DNA of 9,084 nucleotides, taken from the NCBI GenBank assembly GCA_002346525.1, contig DDZY01000213.1:18392-27475 (forward strand). The letters are read 5' to 3'. Below, piece after piece: positions 1 to 6,300 of the stretch (position 1 is the stretch's first letter; the number at the start of each line of letters is the position of its first letter). The notes beneath the pieces are model-generated. The model was not told the origin of the DNA, searched no databases, and saw only the letters and a program-made list of their open reading frames with translations. The translations under genes and the position numbers were made by a program. The stretch is from Proteobacteria bacterium UBA2996 (lineage in GTDB: Bacteria; Pseudomonadota; Gammaproteobacteria; Arenicellales; UBA868).

Positions 1-100
1 ATTATATCAGATTATCAGTTACGAAAGTGGTAAAAACCAAATCAATTCAGTTAATTATAGTTCCCACCGCTAGTTCAAATTCCGAAAAAATAATAAAAAG

Positions 101-137
101 AGTTTATTTAAATACCTAAAAATTTATTAAATAAACT
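101..137. repeat. Perfect 11-bp inverted repeat in AT-rich DNA
   Basis: AGTTTATTTAA at 101-111 is mirrored exactly by TTAAATAAACT at 127-137, with a 15-base spacer. The arms contain only two G/C pairs in total, so as RNA the stem would be weak. A protein-binding site is more plausible than a terminator. A second, imperfect pair lies just downstream, with ACATATTT at 147-154 and AAATATGT at 159-166. No known operator consensus was recognised. Confidence 0.5.
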
Positions 138-180
138 GAAATGTTTACATATTTATTAAAATATGTTACATAGACCCTTA

Positions 181-249
181 GACCAGTTAAAGGGAGGGTG
201 TCCTCGTTAAATTGCCCGCCTCAAAGACCTTTTTAGGTGATTGTTGGTC
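181..249 (+). promoter_or_regulatory. Possible structured 5' leader (three-stem fold)
   Basis: Three nested or adjacent stems can be drawn by eye. An outer stem pairs 181-187 with 243-249, using five Watson-Crick pairs and two G-U wobbles. A second stem pairs 192-198 with 215-221, with one A/G mismatch and a final G-U pair. A small ACCT/AGGT hairpin lies at 227-238 with a TTTT loop. Together they make a three-way-junction-like shape about 100 nt before the first gene. It matches no riboswitch class I recognise, and short stems like these can arise by chance. Confidence 0.2.
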
Positions 250-332
250 CAATAAGAAAAATCGGCCGACGGGGCGAAGCCGCAATAACTAATAACAATG
301 TTGTTGTTTCTGTTTCCAGCAAAGCGGATCCT

Positions 333-339
333 GGGGGGA
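333..339 (+). promoter_or_regulatory. Ribosome binding site deciding the start of the first tubulin-like gene
   Basis: A GGGGGGA run ends 10 nt before the ATG at 350. A nearer ATG at 339 is out of frame with the long reading frame, so 350 is the supported start. This keeps the whole Lys-rich N-terminal tail in the protein. Confidence 0.5.
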
Positions 340-349
340 TGAGACCAAG

Positions 350-2044
350 ATGGCATCAAATAAAAAGAAGGCTACCAAACGAACAGGCGTTTCCGAGGGG
401 TCTGGAAAGAAGGTGAAGGGCGTCCCAGGCGCTAAAAAAGCCGTCACGAAGAAGAAGCCCAAGAAAGCGCCCGCTCCAAAGAAAGCCGCATCGAGAGCTG
501 CTCCTACTGGTGGAGTTGCTGACCTCCAGGCCGGGATGGCTGCTCAGGCCGCTAGCAATGAAGAGAGGCTAGCGCGGCGGAAGATTGATGCGTTACGAAA
601 AGGCATACATAAAGTTGGTGAGGGGCAGGAAGAAGCGTTCTCTCTGCATGTCATCGGGATAGGAAAGGCCGGCGCCGCCGTCCTTCAGCAAATTGGGCGA
701 GATCTTTCGGAAACCCTAAAAACCAATTCCGAAATGCGATTTAGTGGCTTGGCACTCGATATCGGCAGTGAGGATATACAAGATGTAATGCATCTTCAAG
801 ATATCCTGCCTGAGAGTCAAAGTTATATCGACACTGTGGAGATCGCAATCCCAGCGAAGGAAGAACTTTTCTCCACATTAAGACGCATGAGAGAGTTTTT
901 GAAACTTGAGTATCCGAGATATTACTGGAATCCAAACTATGAACCGTGGCTGCCGTCATCGATGGACCTCGAGTCGTTTGAATCATCTGGACAGTCATCG
1001 TATCCCCGCGCGTTATCGAAAGCTCTCTACGCAAAATCGTATTACGACGGTGAACGTCCTGCGGCCGAAGCGCTAAAGCGATTTAGCAACAGTGTTGATT
1101 CCTCGCCCGGAAATTCAGTGGTTGTCATCATCTTTTCGCTTGACGGCGGAACGGGGAGCGGAATAGTCGTAGATCTGGCACGTCATCTGTCGAATGTGAA
1201 CTTCGGCCGAAGGGCGCTGGTGCTGGGACTTGGTATTGGCCCATGTTCCGGAGACGAGGACAGGGGCTCGGGCGCTCATCTGTTCCCGCTGTTAAACGAG
1301 TTGGATTGCATGGGTGATTGGAAAAAAAACGATGGAGTGGTTACTGTCTGGGGAGATCTCTATCGGAATCCGTTTACCAGTGGCATCATGATCGTGCCCC
1401 AAGAACCCTTCTGGGAGGTATCTCAGAGTCTCGAGAAAACACACCAAAGGGTCAATCAAGAAATCTCCTCTTTTCTGACGCGTCGGCTGGGAGGCGATCT
1501 CTGGGAGTCCCTCCGGCTGTTGAATTGGGTAGGTGCGCCGCCGACGCAACACGCCGCGGCTAGGACTCCGATGGGAGATAACTGGATTCACGTCCTAGGT
1601 TTCTCGGATCAAGAATCCTGGGCGGTTGAAAACCTGCAGAAGTCTCTTGGGTTGAGGGACACCTACAACTGTGAATATATAGAGATTCGTTCGGATAGTA
1701 ATGATGATCGGCATGCCTCTGCGGTCGCCGACGGCTTAGGTTCCACATTCAACCCAGTTGCCACGCCATCGGTGACGGAAACCTCCGGGACGGTTGAGGG
1801 ATCTGTTCAATATATTCTTCCCTGCATAAGCAAGATCGATTTTGATCAATTTTTCGAGGCACGCGACGAATATGACCAAAAAGACTGGGACGAAAAACTA
1901 CTTGACCACTCGTGGCTCCTTGATCTTGGGGTTTTATTAAGCGAGCCAGCCATTCGTTTTAATGGTATGGCTGGCGAATGCTTGTGGGGATGCGCGTGTT
2001 GGGTTGTGGTTCCCTATGATCAACTACGTGGCCCGGAACACTGA
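350..2044 (+). CDS. Tubulin/FtsZ-like protein with basic, histone-H1-like N-terminal tail (TubL1)
   Basis: This is a 564-residue protein of the tubulin/FtsZ superfamily by motif. Residues 2-52 form a low-complexity Lys/Ala/Pro tail (KKAVTKKKPKKAPAPKKA) like histone H1 tails. Residues 53-95 look helical and charged. The nucleotide-binding core starts near 100 with VIGIGKAGAAV, which matches the FtsZ glycine-rich first loop. LALDIG lies at 134-139, and GGTGSG at 266-271 is the tubulin signature loop that contacts nucleotide phosphates. An aromatic block, YPRYYWNPNYEPWLP, lies at 198-212. IDFDQFFEARDEYD near 506-519 could be the counterpart of the T7 catalytic loop, which is inference. The C-terminus is hydrophobic, with C544, C548 and C550 in a CxxxCxC motif. 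The overall length exceeds typical FtsZ (about 350-400 aa), and the middle region matches nothing I recognise. A role in cytoskeletal filaments, membrane remodelling or DNA positioning is possible but untested. It is not the cell-division FtsZ, because the usual flanking genes and the canonical FtsZ signature (GGGTGTG) are absent. Confidence 0.8.
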   Translation: MASNKKKATKRTGVSEGSGKKVKGVPGAKKAVTKKKPKKAPAPKKAASRAAPTGGVADLQAGMAAQAASNEERLARRKIDALRKGIHKVGEGQEEAFSLHVIGIGKAGAAVLQQIGRDLSETLKTNSEMRFSGLALDIGSEDIQDVMHLQDILPESQSYIDTVEIAIPAKEELFSTLRRMREFLKLEYPRYYWNPNYEPWLPSSMDLESFESSGQSSYPRALSKALYAKSYYDGERPAAEALKRFSNSVDSSPGNSVVVIIFSLDGGTGSGIVVDLARHLSNVNFGRRALVLGLGIGPCSGDEDRGSGAHLFPLLNELDCMGDWKKNDGVVTVWGDLYRNPFTSGIMIVPQEPFWEVSQSLEKTHQRVNQEISSFLTRRLGGDLWESLRLLNWVGAPPTQHAAARTPMGDNWIHVLGFSDQESWAVENLQKSLGLRDTYNCEYIEIRSDSNDDRHASAVADGLGSTFNPVATPSVTETSGTVEGSVQYILPCISKIDFDQFFEARDEYDQKDWDEKLLDHSWLLDLGVLLSEPAIRFNGMAGECLWGCACWVVVPYDQLRGPEH

Positions 2045-2046
2045 TT

Positions 2047-2169
2047 ATGTTGGATTTTAGCCGGCGTCTCGGCATAGAAGTATTCGAAGGCAAAGCGGCC
2101 ACCGAAGTTGCTGGCTCGTGCGCTCAACTCACAAAGTGTCTCAAGAAAGGTCGTGCAATATGCCGTTGA
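2047..2169 (+). CDS. Possible 40-residue small ORF between the tubulin-like gene and the 108-aa gene
   Basis: An ATG two bases after the upstream stop codon opens a 40-codon frame that reads MLDFSRRLGIEVFEGKAATE and ends CLKKGRAICR. It overlaps the first codons of the next gene by 10 nt. The placement, tightly behind the upstream gene and overlapping the downstream start, is typical of translational coupling. The peptide looks amphipathic and not random. However, its own Shine-Dalgarno sequence is weak (a GGA about 9 nt upstream) and I recognise no family. It could equally be untranslated spacer. Confidence 0.35.
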   Translation: MLDFSRRLGIEVFEGKAATEVAGSCAQLTKCLKKGRAICR

Positions 2170-2486
2170 ACTGGGAAGACGTAAAGAATCGCTATGCCAA
2201 TGGCGCCGAAGTTAAGACAGTTGCCGGAGATAAAACATTAACAGTTACCGGATGCGACGACGACGCTATCTATATCGAGAACCCGCTCTGGAAAGCTCAG
2301 TTAAGTCGGGAGAACCTGGAAAAAGGAGCAGAGTTAATCGAGGATGGAACAATAGATCGTGATCCTGGTTTGTTCGTTGAGGACTACCGAATCTATGTCA
2401 CGGATGAGCGGGCAACGTCGGCCGCACATATTTTCTATGACTTAGGGTATTTAGATGAGGATCAGGGCTTCACCGTTCGATGCTAA
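2160..2486 (+). CDS. Unrecognised acidic 108-residue protein
   Basis: The start at ATG 2160 is chosen because AGAAAGG (2144-2150) lies 9 nt before it. An earlier in-frame GTG at 2118 has no comparable site. The protein has 108 residues, is acidic and soluble, and shows no signal peptide or membrane segment. Its first half reads like a small beta-rich module (EVKTVAGDKTLTVTGCDDDAIYI) followed by a helical stretch (PLWKAQLSRENLEKGAELIE). The second half ends with DYRIYVTDERATSAAHIFYD and a LGYL motif. The coherent composition and good ribosome binding site argue that it is real. I cannot assign a family or function. It lies about 115 nt after the first tubulin-like gene with no terminator between them, so it is probably co-transcribed and may be a partner or regulator of that protein. 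Confidence 0.7.
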   Translation: MPLNWEDVKNRYANGAEVKTVAGDKTLTVTGCDDDAIYIENPLWKAQLSRENLEKGAELIEDGTIDRDPGLFVEDYRIYVTDERATSAAHIFYDLGYLDEDQGFTVRC

Positions 2487-2599
2487 GTGAAAACCTCAAA
2501 TACTGATTTGTAGATATGTGCTCGTCCTCTGGCCATTCATTAAAAAGATCACGACTTGGAAAAAAACCATTGCAGCTGGATTCACGACAAATTGCTCTA

Positions 2600-2618
2600 C
2601 CACCTTCTATGAAGGCGG
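2600..2618 (+). terminator. Weak hairpin after the 108-aa gene, possible terminator
   Basis: CCACCTTC (2600-2607) pairs with GAAGGCGG (2611-2618) across a TAT loop, with one A/C mismatch. The sequence that follows is GGGTTGTTGTTT instead of a clean T run, so termination may be inefficient. The rest of 2487-2706 has no gene and no recognisable riboswitch. In particular, no cobalamin-riboswitch core was found ahead of the CbtB-like gene. Confidence 0.3.
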
Positions 2619-2706
2619 AGGGTTGTTGTTTGGGAGGGGGCCTTTTGTTACCGGCCAGACATTAACTTAATAAGCCAATACCTAGTAAGGCAAGGAGAAA
2701 AAAAAG

Positions 2707-2898
2707 ATGCTTAGCCGATTCCATTCAGGCGGTATTCGTGGTGCAGAAGAAAAAGCGGTTGGTAGTTTTGCTTTAGCTGTGTCGGTGGTCGGGTTACTCG
2801 GCCTTTTCATCGTTTTAGCTGTCGGGTTTGCTTCACCAGAAGTGATCCACAACGCAGCCCACGATGTGCGGCACGGAATGAACTTTATGTGCCATTAA
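2707..2898 (+). CDS. cbtB: CbtB-like cobalt-transport small membrane protein
   Basis: This 63-residue protein has one predicted membrane helix (about residues 20-41, SFALAVSVVGLLGLFIVLAV). Its short C-terminal tail is rich in metal ligands: H48, H52, H56, C62 and H63, in the arrangement IHNAAHDVRHGMNFMCH. A single helix followed by a PExxHNxxHDxRHxxxFxCH-type tail is the hallmark of CbtB, the small subunit proposed to work with the CbtA membrane protein in cobalt uptake. The usual FPCH ending is FMCH here. AAGGAG at 2692-2697 sits 9 nt before the ATG. No cbtA follows: the next gene is a tubulin-like one. It may therefore act alone, with a distant cbtA, or as a metal-binding membrane peptide of this locus. 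Confidence 0.75.
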   Translation: MLSRFHSGGIRGAEEKAVGSFALAVSVVGLLGLFIVLAVGFASPEVIHNAAHDVRHGMNFMCH

Positions 2899-2954
2899 GG
2901 ATTATCTTTATAAAATTTTGTGAGTACCAATCTTTGATGATCTGTAAAGAAAGT

Positions 2955-3011
2955 TGAGTTCAATAAGATGAGTTCGAACAAGATGAGCAACGAGTGGTGA
3001 GTTCGTACACT
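2955..3011 (+). repeat. Four iteron-like TGAGTTC-type repeats, period 14-15 bp
   Basis: Direct repeats begin at 2955 (TGAGTTCAATAAGA), 2969 (TGAGTTCGAACAAGA), 2984 (TGAGCAACGAGTGG, degenerate) and 2998 (TGAGTTCGTACACT). The spacing is 14, 15 and 14 bp. Three copies share TGAGTTC exactly, and the first two also share an AAGA end. They lie immediately upstream of the ribosome binding site of the second tubulin-like gene, where an operator or centromere-like array would be expected. Confidence 0.5.
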
Positions 3012-3040
3012 CCAACTCGGAAACCTAAACTTATTTGATT

Positions 3041-3047
3041 AAGGAGG
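3041..3047 (+). promoter_or_regulatory. Strong ribosome binding site deciding the start of the second tubulin-like gene
   Basis: AAGGAGG lies 8 nt before ATG 3056. The upstream in-frame TTG at 3035 precedes this site and an ATG at 3051 is out of frame, so 3056 is the best start. Confidence 0.75.
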
Positions 3048-3055
3048 ACGATGAT

Positions 3056-4702
3056 ATGTCACTTTCAATGTATCATAGTGCCACAGGACAGCAGTCACCC
3101 CATTGTGTCCATATTGTTGGTATTGGCCGAACTGGCGCCGGTTACGTCGACGCCATGTTGAGAACTGGTGAGATAGAGGATCTGTTAGAGGATCCACGTG
3201 GGCGTTTCGGTGCGTTAGTTGTAGACATTGGCGGCGATGACCTCAGGAAGGCGGAAGACTATGCTGCTGGACTCCGAGAGCGGCTTGAGTCAAGAGGAAT
3301 TCCTCAGGAGCGTTTCCACTTTCAATCTGTCGCGCTGGATGTTCCGGAACGCGATGATCTCTTCAATACTCTTCGAAGGATGAGAGAGTTTTTGAAATTA
3401 GAGTATCCGCGCTATTACTGGAACCCAAATTATGAGCCTTGGCTGCCATCAAATACTGAGATGCCAGAAGCTGACGGCCATATTGATCGCGCAGTAGCGA
3501 AAGCGATATATGCCAAGGCCTACTATGACGGTGATCGACCGATGGACGCTGCATTGCAGGAGTTTGCGGACTTCGTTGGGTCGACCGAGATTCCGTCGAT
3601 CGTAATGGTTGCCGCAAGTCTGGCAGGTGGAACCGGTAGCGGCATCGTTGTTGACATGGCCCGCCATCTTTCGAGCGTTAAACTCGGCAGAAGAATCCCT
3701 GTTGTAGGCATCGGGCAGATGCCCGCAAGTGCCGAAGGCGACCCGGGTCCTGGTCTTTTCCCGACGCTAAATGAAATCGACTGCATGCTGGATGATGATA
3801 AGAATGCAGGCGTTACCGCAGTGTGGGGCGATCTTTATCGTAGTCCATTCACCGGTGGGTTCCTCGTCATTGGCACGGAACATTCTTGGCAGCGGCTGAG
3901 TTCCTATACGGACTCAGGTAATCCGGAAACCCGGCATCGGATTGCGCAGGAGGTTACCTATAAGTTTGCTCAAGACTCTGTCGCAAGATGGGCAGCGAGT
4001 GACCACGGCAGAACCCTGTTCCGTGCGCTGAGACCCTCCGGATTTACCGGAGCCCCGCATGAGACAATCAGCAGTAAGTCAAGAAACTGGACTTACTACA
4101 ATCTTGCTAAGTTCACCCACCCTGGTGTGCAGGTGCTCCCGGGTGAAGCCTTAAGCAAGTGGAATAGCGTGATTGATGAGTGGGTTGAGCATCTAGATGA
4201 CTACTCTGGCATCAGCAGTGATTTCAGAACCGATTGGGCCGAAATTCATATACACGCCCCAAGGGAGATTGACTCTGGAAATATCACCCAAAAATTGACC
4301 GATAAGGTTCAGTCAACGTATCTGCTTCCAGGAGAAGACTCAAACCATCACGTTGAAAGTCATGAGTTCTTTGATCACCTAACATCATACGCGGATATCA
4401 TCCTACCGGGAGTCGCGAAAACGGACTTCGATGTTTTCTGGAAGAGTCGAGACGAGTATGACAAGCTCGATTGGGAGGGCAAACTCGCGCAGCACTCGTG
4501 GTTGTTAGACCTTGGTGTCATGATGTCTGAGCCTGCTATCCGCTTCAAAGGTATGGCTGGCGAATGCTTGTGGGGATGCGCGTGCTGGGTTGTTGTTCCC
4601 TATGACCAAATGAGAGGAGATACCCTGCCGCCTGCAAATCGAAAAGAGATTCTTGAAGAAGGCATCTCTATGATGACAAAGACAGTAGTGGCGACACCGT
4701 AA
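3056..4702 (+). CDS. Tubulin/FtsZ-like protein, tail-less paralogue (TubL2)
   Basis: This 548-residue protein is a diverged paralogue of the one at 350-2044. It shares the same core in the same order. There is a glycine-rich loop VGIGRTGAGYV (21-31), VVDIGGDD (55-62) and the aromatic block around 117-132 (YPRYYWNPNYEPWLPS). ASLAGGTGSGIVVDMARHLS spans the tubulin signature GGTGSG at 191-196. Further on are VWGDLYRSPFTGG, a TDFDVFWKSRDEYDK segment that may be the T7-like loop, and the C-terminal CxxxCxC (C504, C508, C510). It lacks the basic N-terminal tail of its paralogue. Instead it has a 28-residue C-terminal extension after the shared PYDQ(L/M)RG. The region between about 270 and 460 is poorly conserved between the two. 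Nucleotide binding is likely from the motifs. Polymerisation, the partner and the role are inference. It appears to be its own transcription unit, with upstream repeats and a strong downstream hairpin. Confidence 0.8.
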   Translation: MSLSMYHSATGQQSPHCVHIVGIGRTGAGYVDAMLRTGEIEDLLEDPRGRFGALVVDIGGDDLRKAEDYAAGLRERLESRGIPQERFHFQSVALDVPERDDLFNTLRRMREFLKLEYPRYYWNPNYEPWLPSNTEMPEADGHIDRAVAKAIYAKAYYDGDRPMDAALQEFADFVGSTEIPSIVMVAASLAGGTGSGIVVDMARHLSSVKLGRRIPVVGIGQMPASAEGDPGPGLFPTLNEIDCMLDDDKNAGVTAVWGDLYRSPFTGGFLVIGTEHSWQRLSSYTDSGNPETRHRIAQEVTYKFAQDSVARWAASDHGRTLFRALRPSGFTGAPHETISSKSRNWTYYNLAKFTHPGVQVLPGEALSKWNSVIDEWVEHLDDYSGISSDFRTDWAEIHIHAPREIDSGNITQKLTDKVQSTYLLPGEDSNHHVESHEFFDHLTSYADIILPGVAKTDFDVFWKSRDEYDKLDWEGKLAQHSWLLDLGVMMSEPAIRFKGMAGECLWGCACWVVVPYDQMRGDTLPPANRKEILEEGISMMTKTVVATP

Positions 4703-4739
4703 ATTTCAGTTGTAAGTTGCCTAAGTTGTTTGTGGAACC

Positions 4740-4772
4740 GACCTGGGGATCGCGTAACGTGGTCCCCAGGTC
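4740..4772 (+). terminator. Strong hairpin after the second tubulin-like gene
   Basis: GACCTGGGGA (4740-4749) pairs perfectly with TCCCCAGGTC (4763-4772). A T-G wobble and a C-G pair extend the stem inward to 12 bp around a 9-base loop. It lies 37 nt after the stop codon. Only a modest pyrimidine stretch (CATTCCTT) follows, not a T run, so it could be a terminator or a 3'-end stabiliser. The perfect GC-rich arms make chance unlikely. Confidence 0.6.
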
Positions 4773-5094
4773 CATTCCTTGGGTTGAGAGGCGTCGAAGG
4801 GGTTTAGCCCACGCAGTCTTCTTGTTGGAGTTTGTTTGCTGACCTAGGGCTGTAGTTCAAAGTGGTTCGGTTAACCTGAAAAGGGGGTCGTTATACCCGG
4901 TACAGTTGAGGACAGAGTTCTCATCTTAAGGTCGACAAAGACGTCTTCCATCATCATTTCAAATTTCAAGCAATTGATCTACCCACGCAAGAGTTCTCCA
5001 GGAGCTGTGTTTTGCCGAGGGTTTAAGTTACGGCGTGTTTATGATTATTTGAACACCCCCGATGTCACCATCCCACTATGCATGCATTATTTGT

Positions 5095-5114
5095 ATCGTA
5101 GTAAATCGTAGTAA
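5095..5114 (+). repeat. Tandem 10-bp repeat before the CobW-like gene
   Basis: ATCGTAGTAA occurs twice head to tail (5095-5104 and 5105-5114) and is followed by GTAG, then the ribosome binding site GAAGGA and the ATG at 5134. The period of 10 bp equals about one helical turn, which suits a dimeric repressor or activator. Replication slippage is the simpler alternative. Confidence 0.5.
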
Positions 5115-5133
5115 GTAGATGAAGGAAACAACG

Positions 5134-6114
5134 ATGAATCAATTAAGCGAAAAACTTCCCGTCACTGTGGTCACTGGTTTTCTTGGTTCAGGGAAGACCA
5201 CGTTGATCAACAAGATCCTATCGGAAGATCATGGAAGAAAGATTGCGGTTATCGTCAACGAGTTTGGCGAGGTCAGCATTGACGGTCAGTTAATACAGAA
5301 AAGTGACGAGGAGGATCTGATCGAATTCAATAATGGTTGTCTGTGCTGCACAGTACGGGGTGACCTAATCGAAACAATTGACAAACTAAAAAAACAATCA
5401 GAGTTAGATGCAATTCTGATTGAAACCACTGGGTTAGCAGATCCAGCGCCAGTGGCGTCAAGTTTTTTCCTAGCTGACGAATTAAGTAGTGAAACAAAAA
5501 TTGATTCATTTGTTGCGATGGCGGATGCCGTAAATCTCGAAGAGAGCCTGGAAAGCAATGAAGAGGCCCAGGAACAGATAGCATTTGCAGACATAATCTT
5601 ATTGAACAAGACAGATCTTGTTGATGAAGAGCAGTTGCAGCGCGTGGAAAACAGAATTCGAAATCTAAACAAAGCCGCGGTCATTCATCGGACCAGTTTC
5701 AGCAATATTGGCTTAGAAAAGGTATTTGGTGTTGGTGCGTTTGAATTAGACGCAAAACTTGATGTCGATCCAACGTTCCTTGACGATCTCGAACATGAGC
5801 ACGATGATGCTGTAGGGTCATTTGTCATTCGGGAGACCAGGCCGCTTGATATCAACAAATTCATGATGTGGATAACGGACTTGCTTCAAGAACAGGGGGG
5901 AGAGTTGTACCGGTCTAAAGGGATCTTCTATGCGAGAGGGTTTAAAGAGAAGGTCCTTTTTCAGAGTGTGCGGATGCTAACAAGTATGGAACCTACCGAC
6001 CTATGGGAGTCAGATGATAAGAAGATGACGGAGTACGTAGTTATCGGAAAGAATCTTGATGAGGAGCAATTCCGTCAGGGGTTCAAAGACTGTTTGGTTG
6101 ACCTGCCAAACTGA
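5134..6114 (+). CDS. CobW/COG0523-family GTPase (P47K-like metallochaperone)
   Basis: This 326-residue protein has a complete G3E-type GTPase domain. The P-loop GFLGSGKT lies at 15-22. The metal-binding C-x-C-C motif (CLCC, residues 69-72) lies in the switch I region. ETTGLADP at 97-104 is the Walker B/G3 motif, and NKTD at 158-161 gives guanine specificity. A short EHEHDD segment near 217-222 is a reduced form of the His-rich linker, and a CobW_C-like domain follows (about 230-320). Members deliver zinc, cobalt or iron to client enzymes, and some activate nitrile hydratases. The client cannot be read from sequence. The start at 5134 follows GAAGGA at 5121-5126. An ATG at 5119 has no ribosome binding site ahead of it and would add only MKETT. 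As the first gene of the amide module it may supply metal to the Cys-rich protein or to another enzyme, since AmiE itself is metal-independent. Confidence 0.9.
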   Translation: MNQLSEKLPVTVVTGFLGSGKTTLINKILSEDHGRKIAVIVNEFGEVSIDGQLIQKSDEEDLIEFNNGCLCCTVRGDLIETIDKLKKQSELDAILIETTGLADPAPVASSFFLADELSSETKIDSFVAMADAVNLEESLESNEEAQEQIAFADIILLNKTDLVDEEQLQRVENRIRNLNKAAVIHRTSFSNIGLEKVFGVGAFELDAKLDVDPTFLDDLEHEHDDAVGSFVIRETRPLDINKFMMWITDLLQEQGGELYRSKGIFYARGFKEKVLFQSVRMLTSMEPTDLWESDDKKMTEYVVIGKNLDEEQFRQGFKDCLVDLPN

Positions 6115-6300
6115 AACGTCCCGAACTTTGGCTAAGGTGACCAAAATCCACACAGGACTGATGAGCATTTAAGACCTGGGTAAGCATTGGTCGTCGGAGC
6201 CAGTCCAGAATTCTGATCCTCCAATCGATCGCAAGAGGACGATCATCAGGTTCTTGAGAGAAATCAGTATATAGGTAAGTTTGCGCAGGGCCACCAGCAA

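Larger units (their letters stand above)
1..349. other. Gene-free AT-rich leader upstream of the first tubulin-like gene
   Basis: No credible reading frame is seen here on either strand. The first 180 bases are strikingly AT-rich, with runs of A and T, and contain an 11-bp inverted repeat and a second imperfect one (listed separately). From about 181 the composition becomes mixed and several short stems can be drawn. Positions 284-296 hold a 7-bp-period repeat (AATAAC, T, AATAAC), followed by a TTGTTG/TTTCTGTTTC pyrimidine-rich stretch just before the ribosome binding site of the gene at 350. The region probably carries the promoter and control sites for that gene, but I could not identify a convincing -35/-10 pair. 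Confidence 0.6.
4703..5133. other. 431-bp gap without a gene; hairpin, palindromes and tandem repeat
   Basis: No reading frame here looks coding. From left to right it contains a long hairpin at 4740-4772, the palindromes CCTAGG (4843-4848) and GGTTAACC (4869-4876), a 10-bp palindrome ATGCATGCAT (5078-5087), and a tandem 10-bp repeat directly before the CobW gene. This gap most likely separates the tubulin-like unit from the amidase unit and holds the promoter of the latter, though no clear promoter boxes were found. Confidence 0.5.

Noticed and set aside
350..2044. Calling the first large gene the cell-division protein FtsZ.
   Set aside because: The signature loop is GGTGSG, not GGTGTG. The size and C-terminal half do not match FtsZ, and no division genes are nearby.
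2487..2706. Possible cobalamin riboswitch upstream of the CbtB-like gene.
   Set aside because: No B12-box core (GCCACTG-type) or the expected conserved stems are present.
5286..5684. 132-codon minus-strand frame inside the CobW-like gene, and similar antisense frames elsewhere.
   Set aside because: The plus strand encodes complete GTPase motifs here. The antisense peptides are Ser/Arg/Cys-rich shadows without start signals.
6111..6170. CTGATGAG together with an upstream GAAAC resembles hammerhead ribozyme core boxes.
   Set aside because: The three helices and the cleavage triplet cannot be arranged around these boxes, and no complementary arms were found. Chance is the best explanation.
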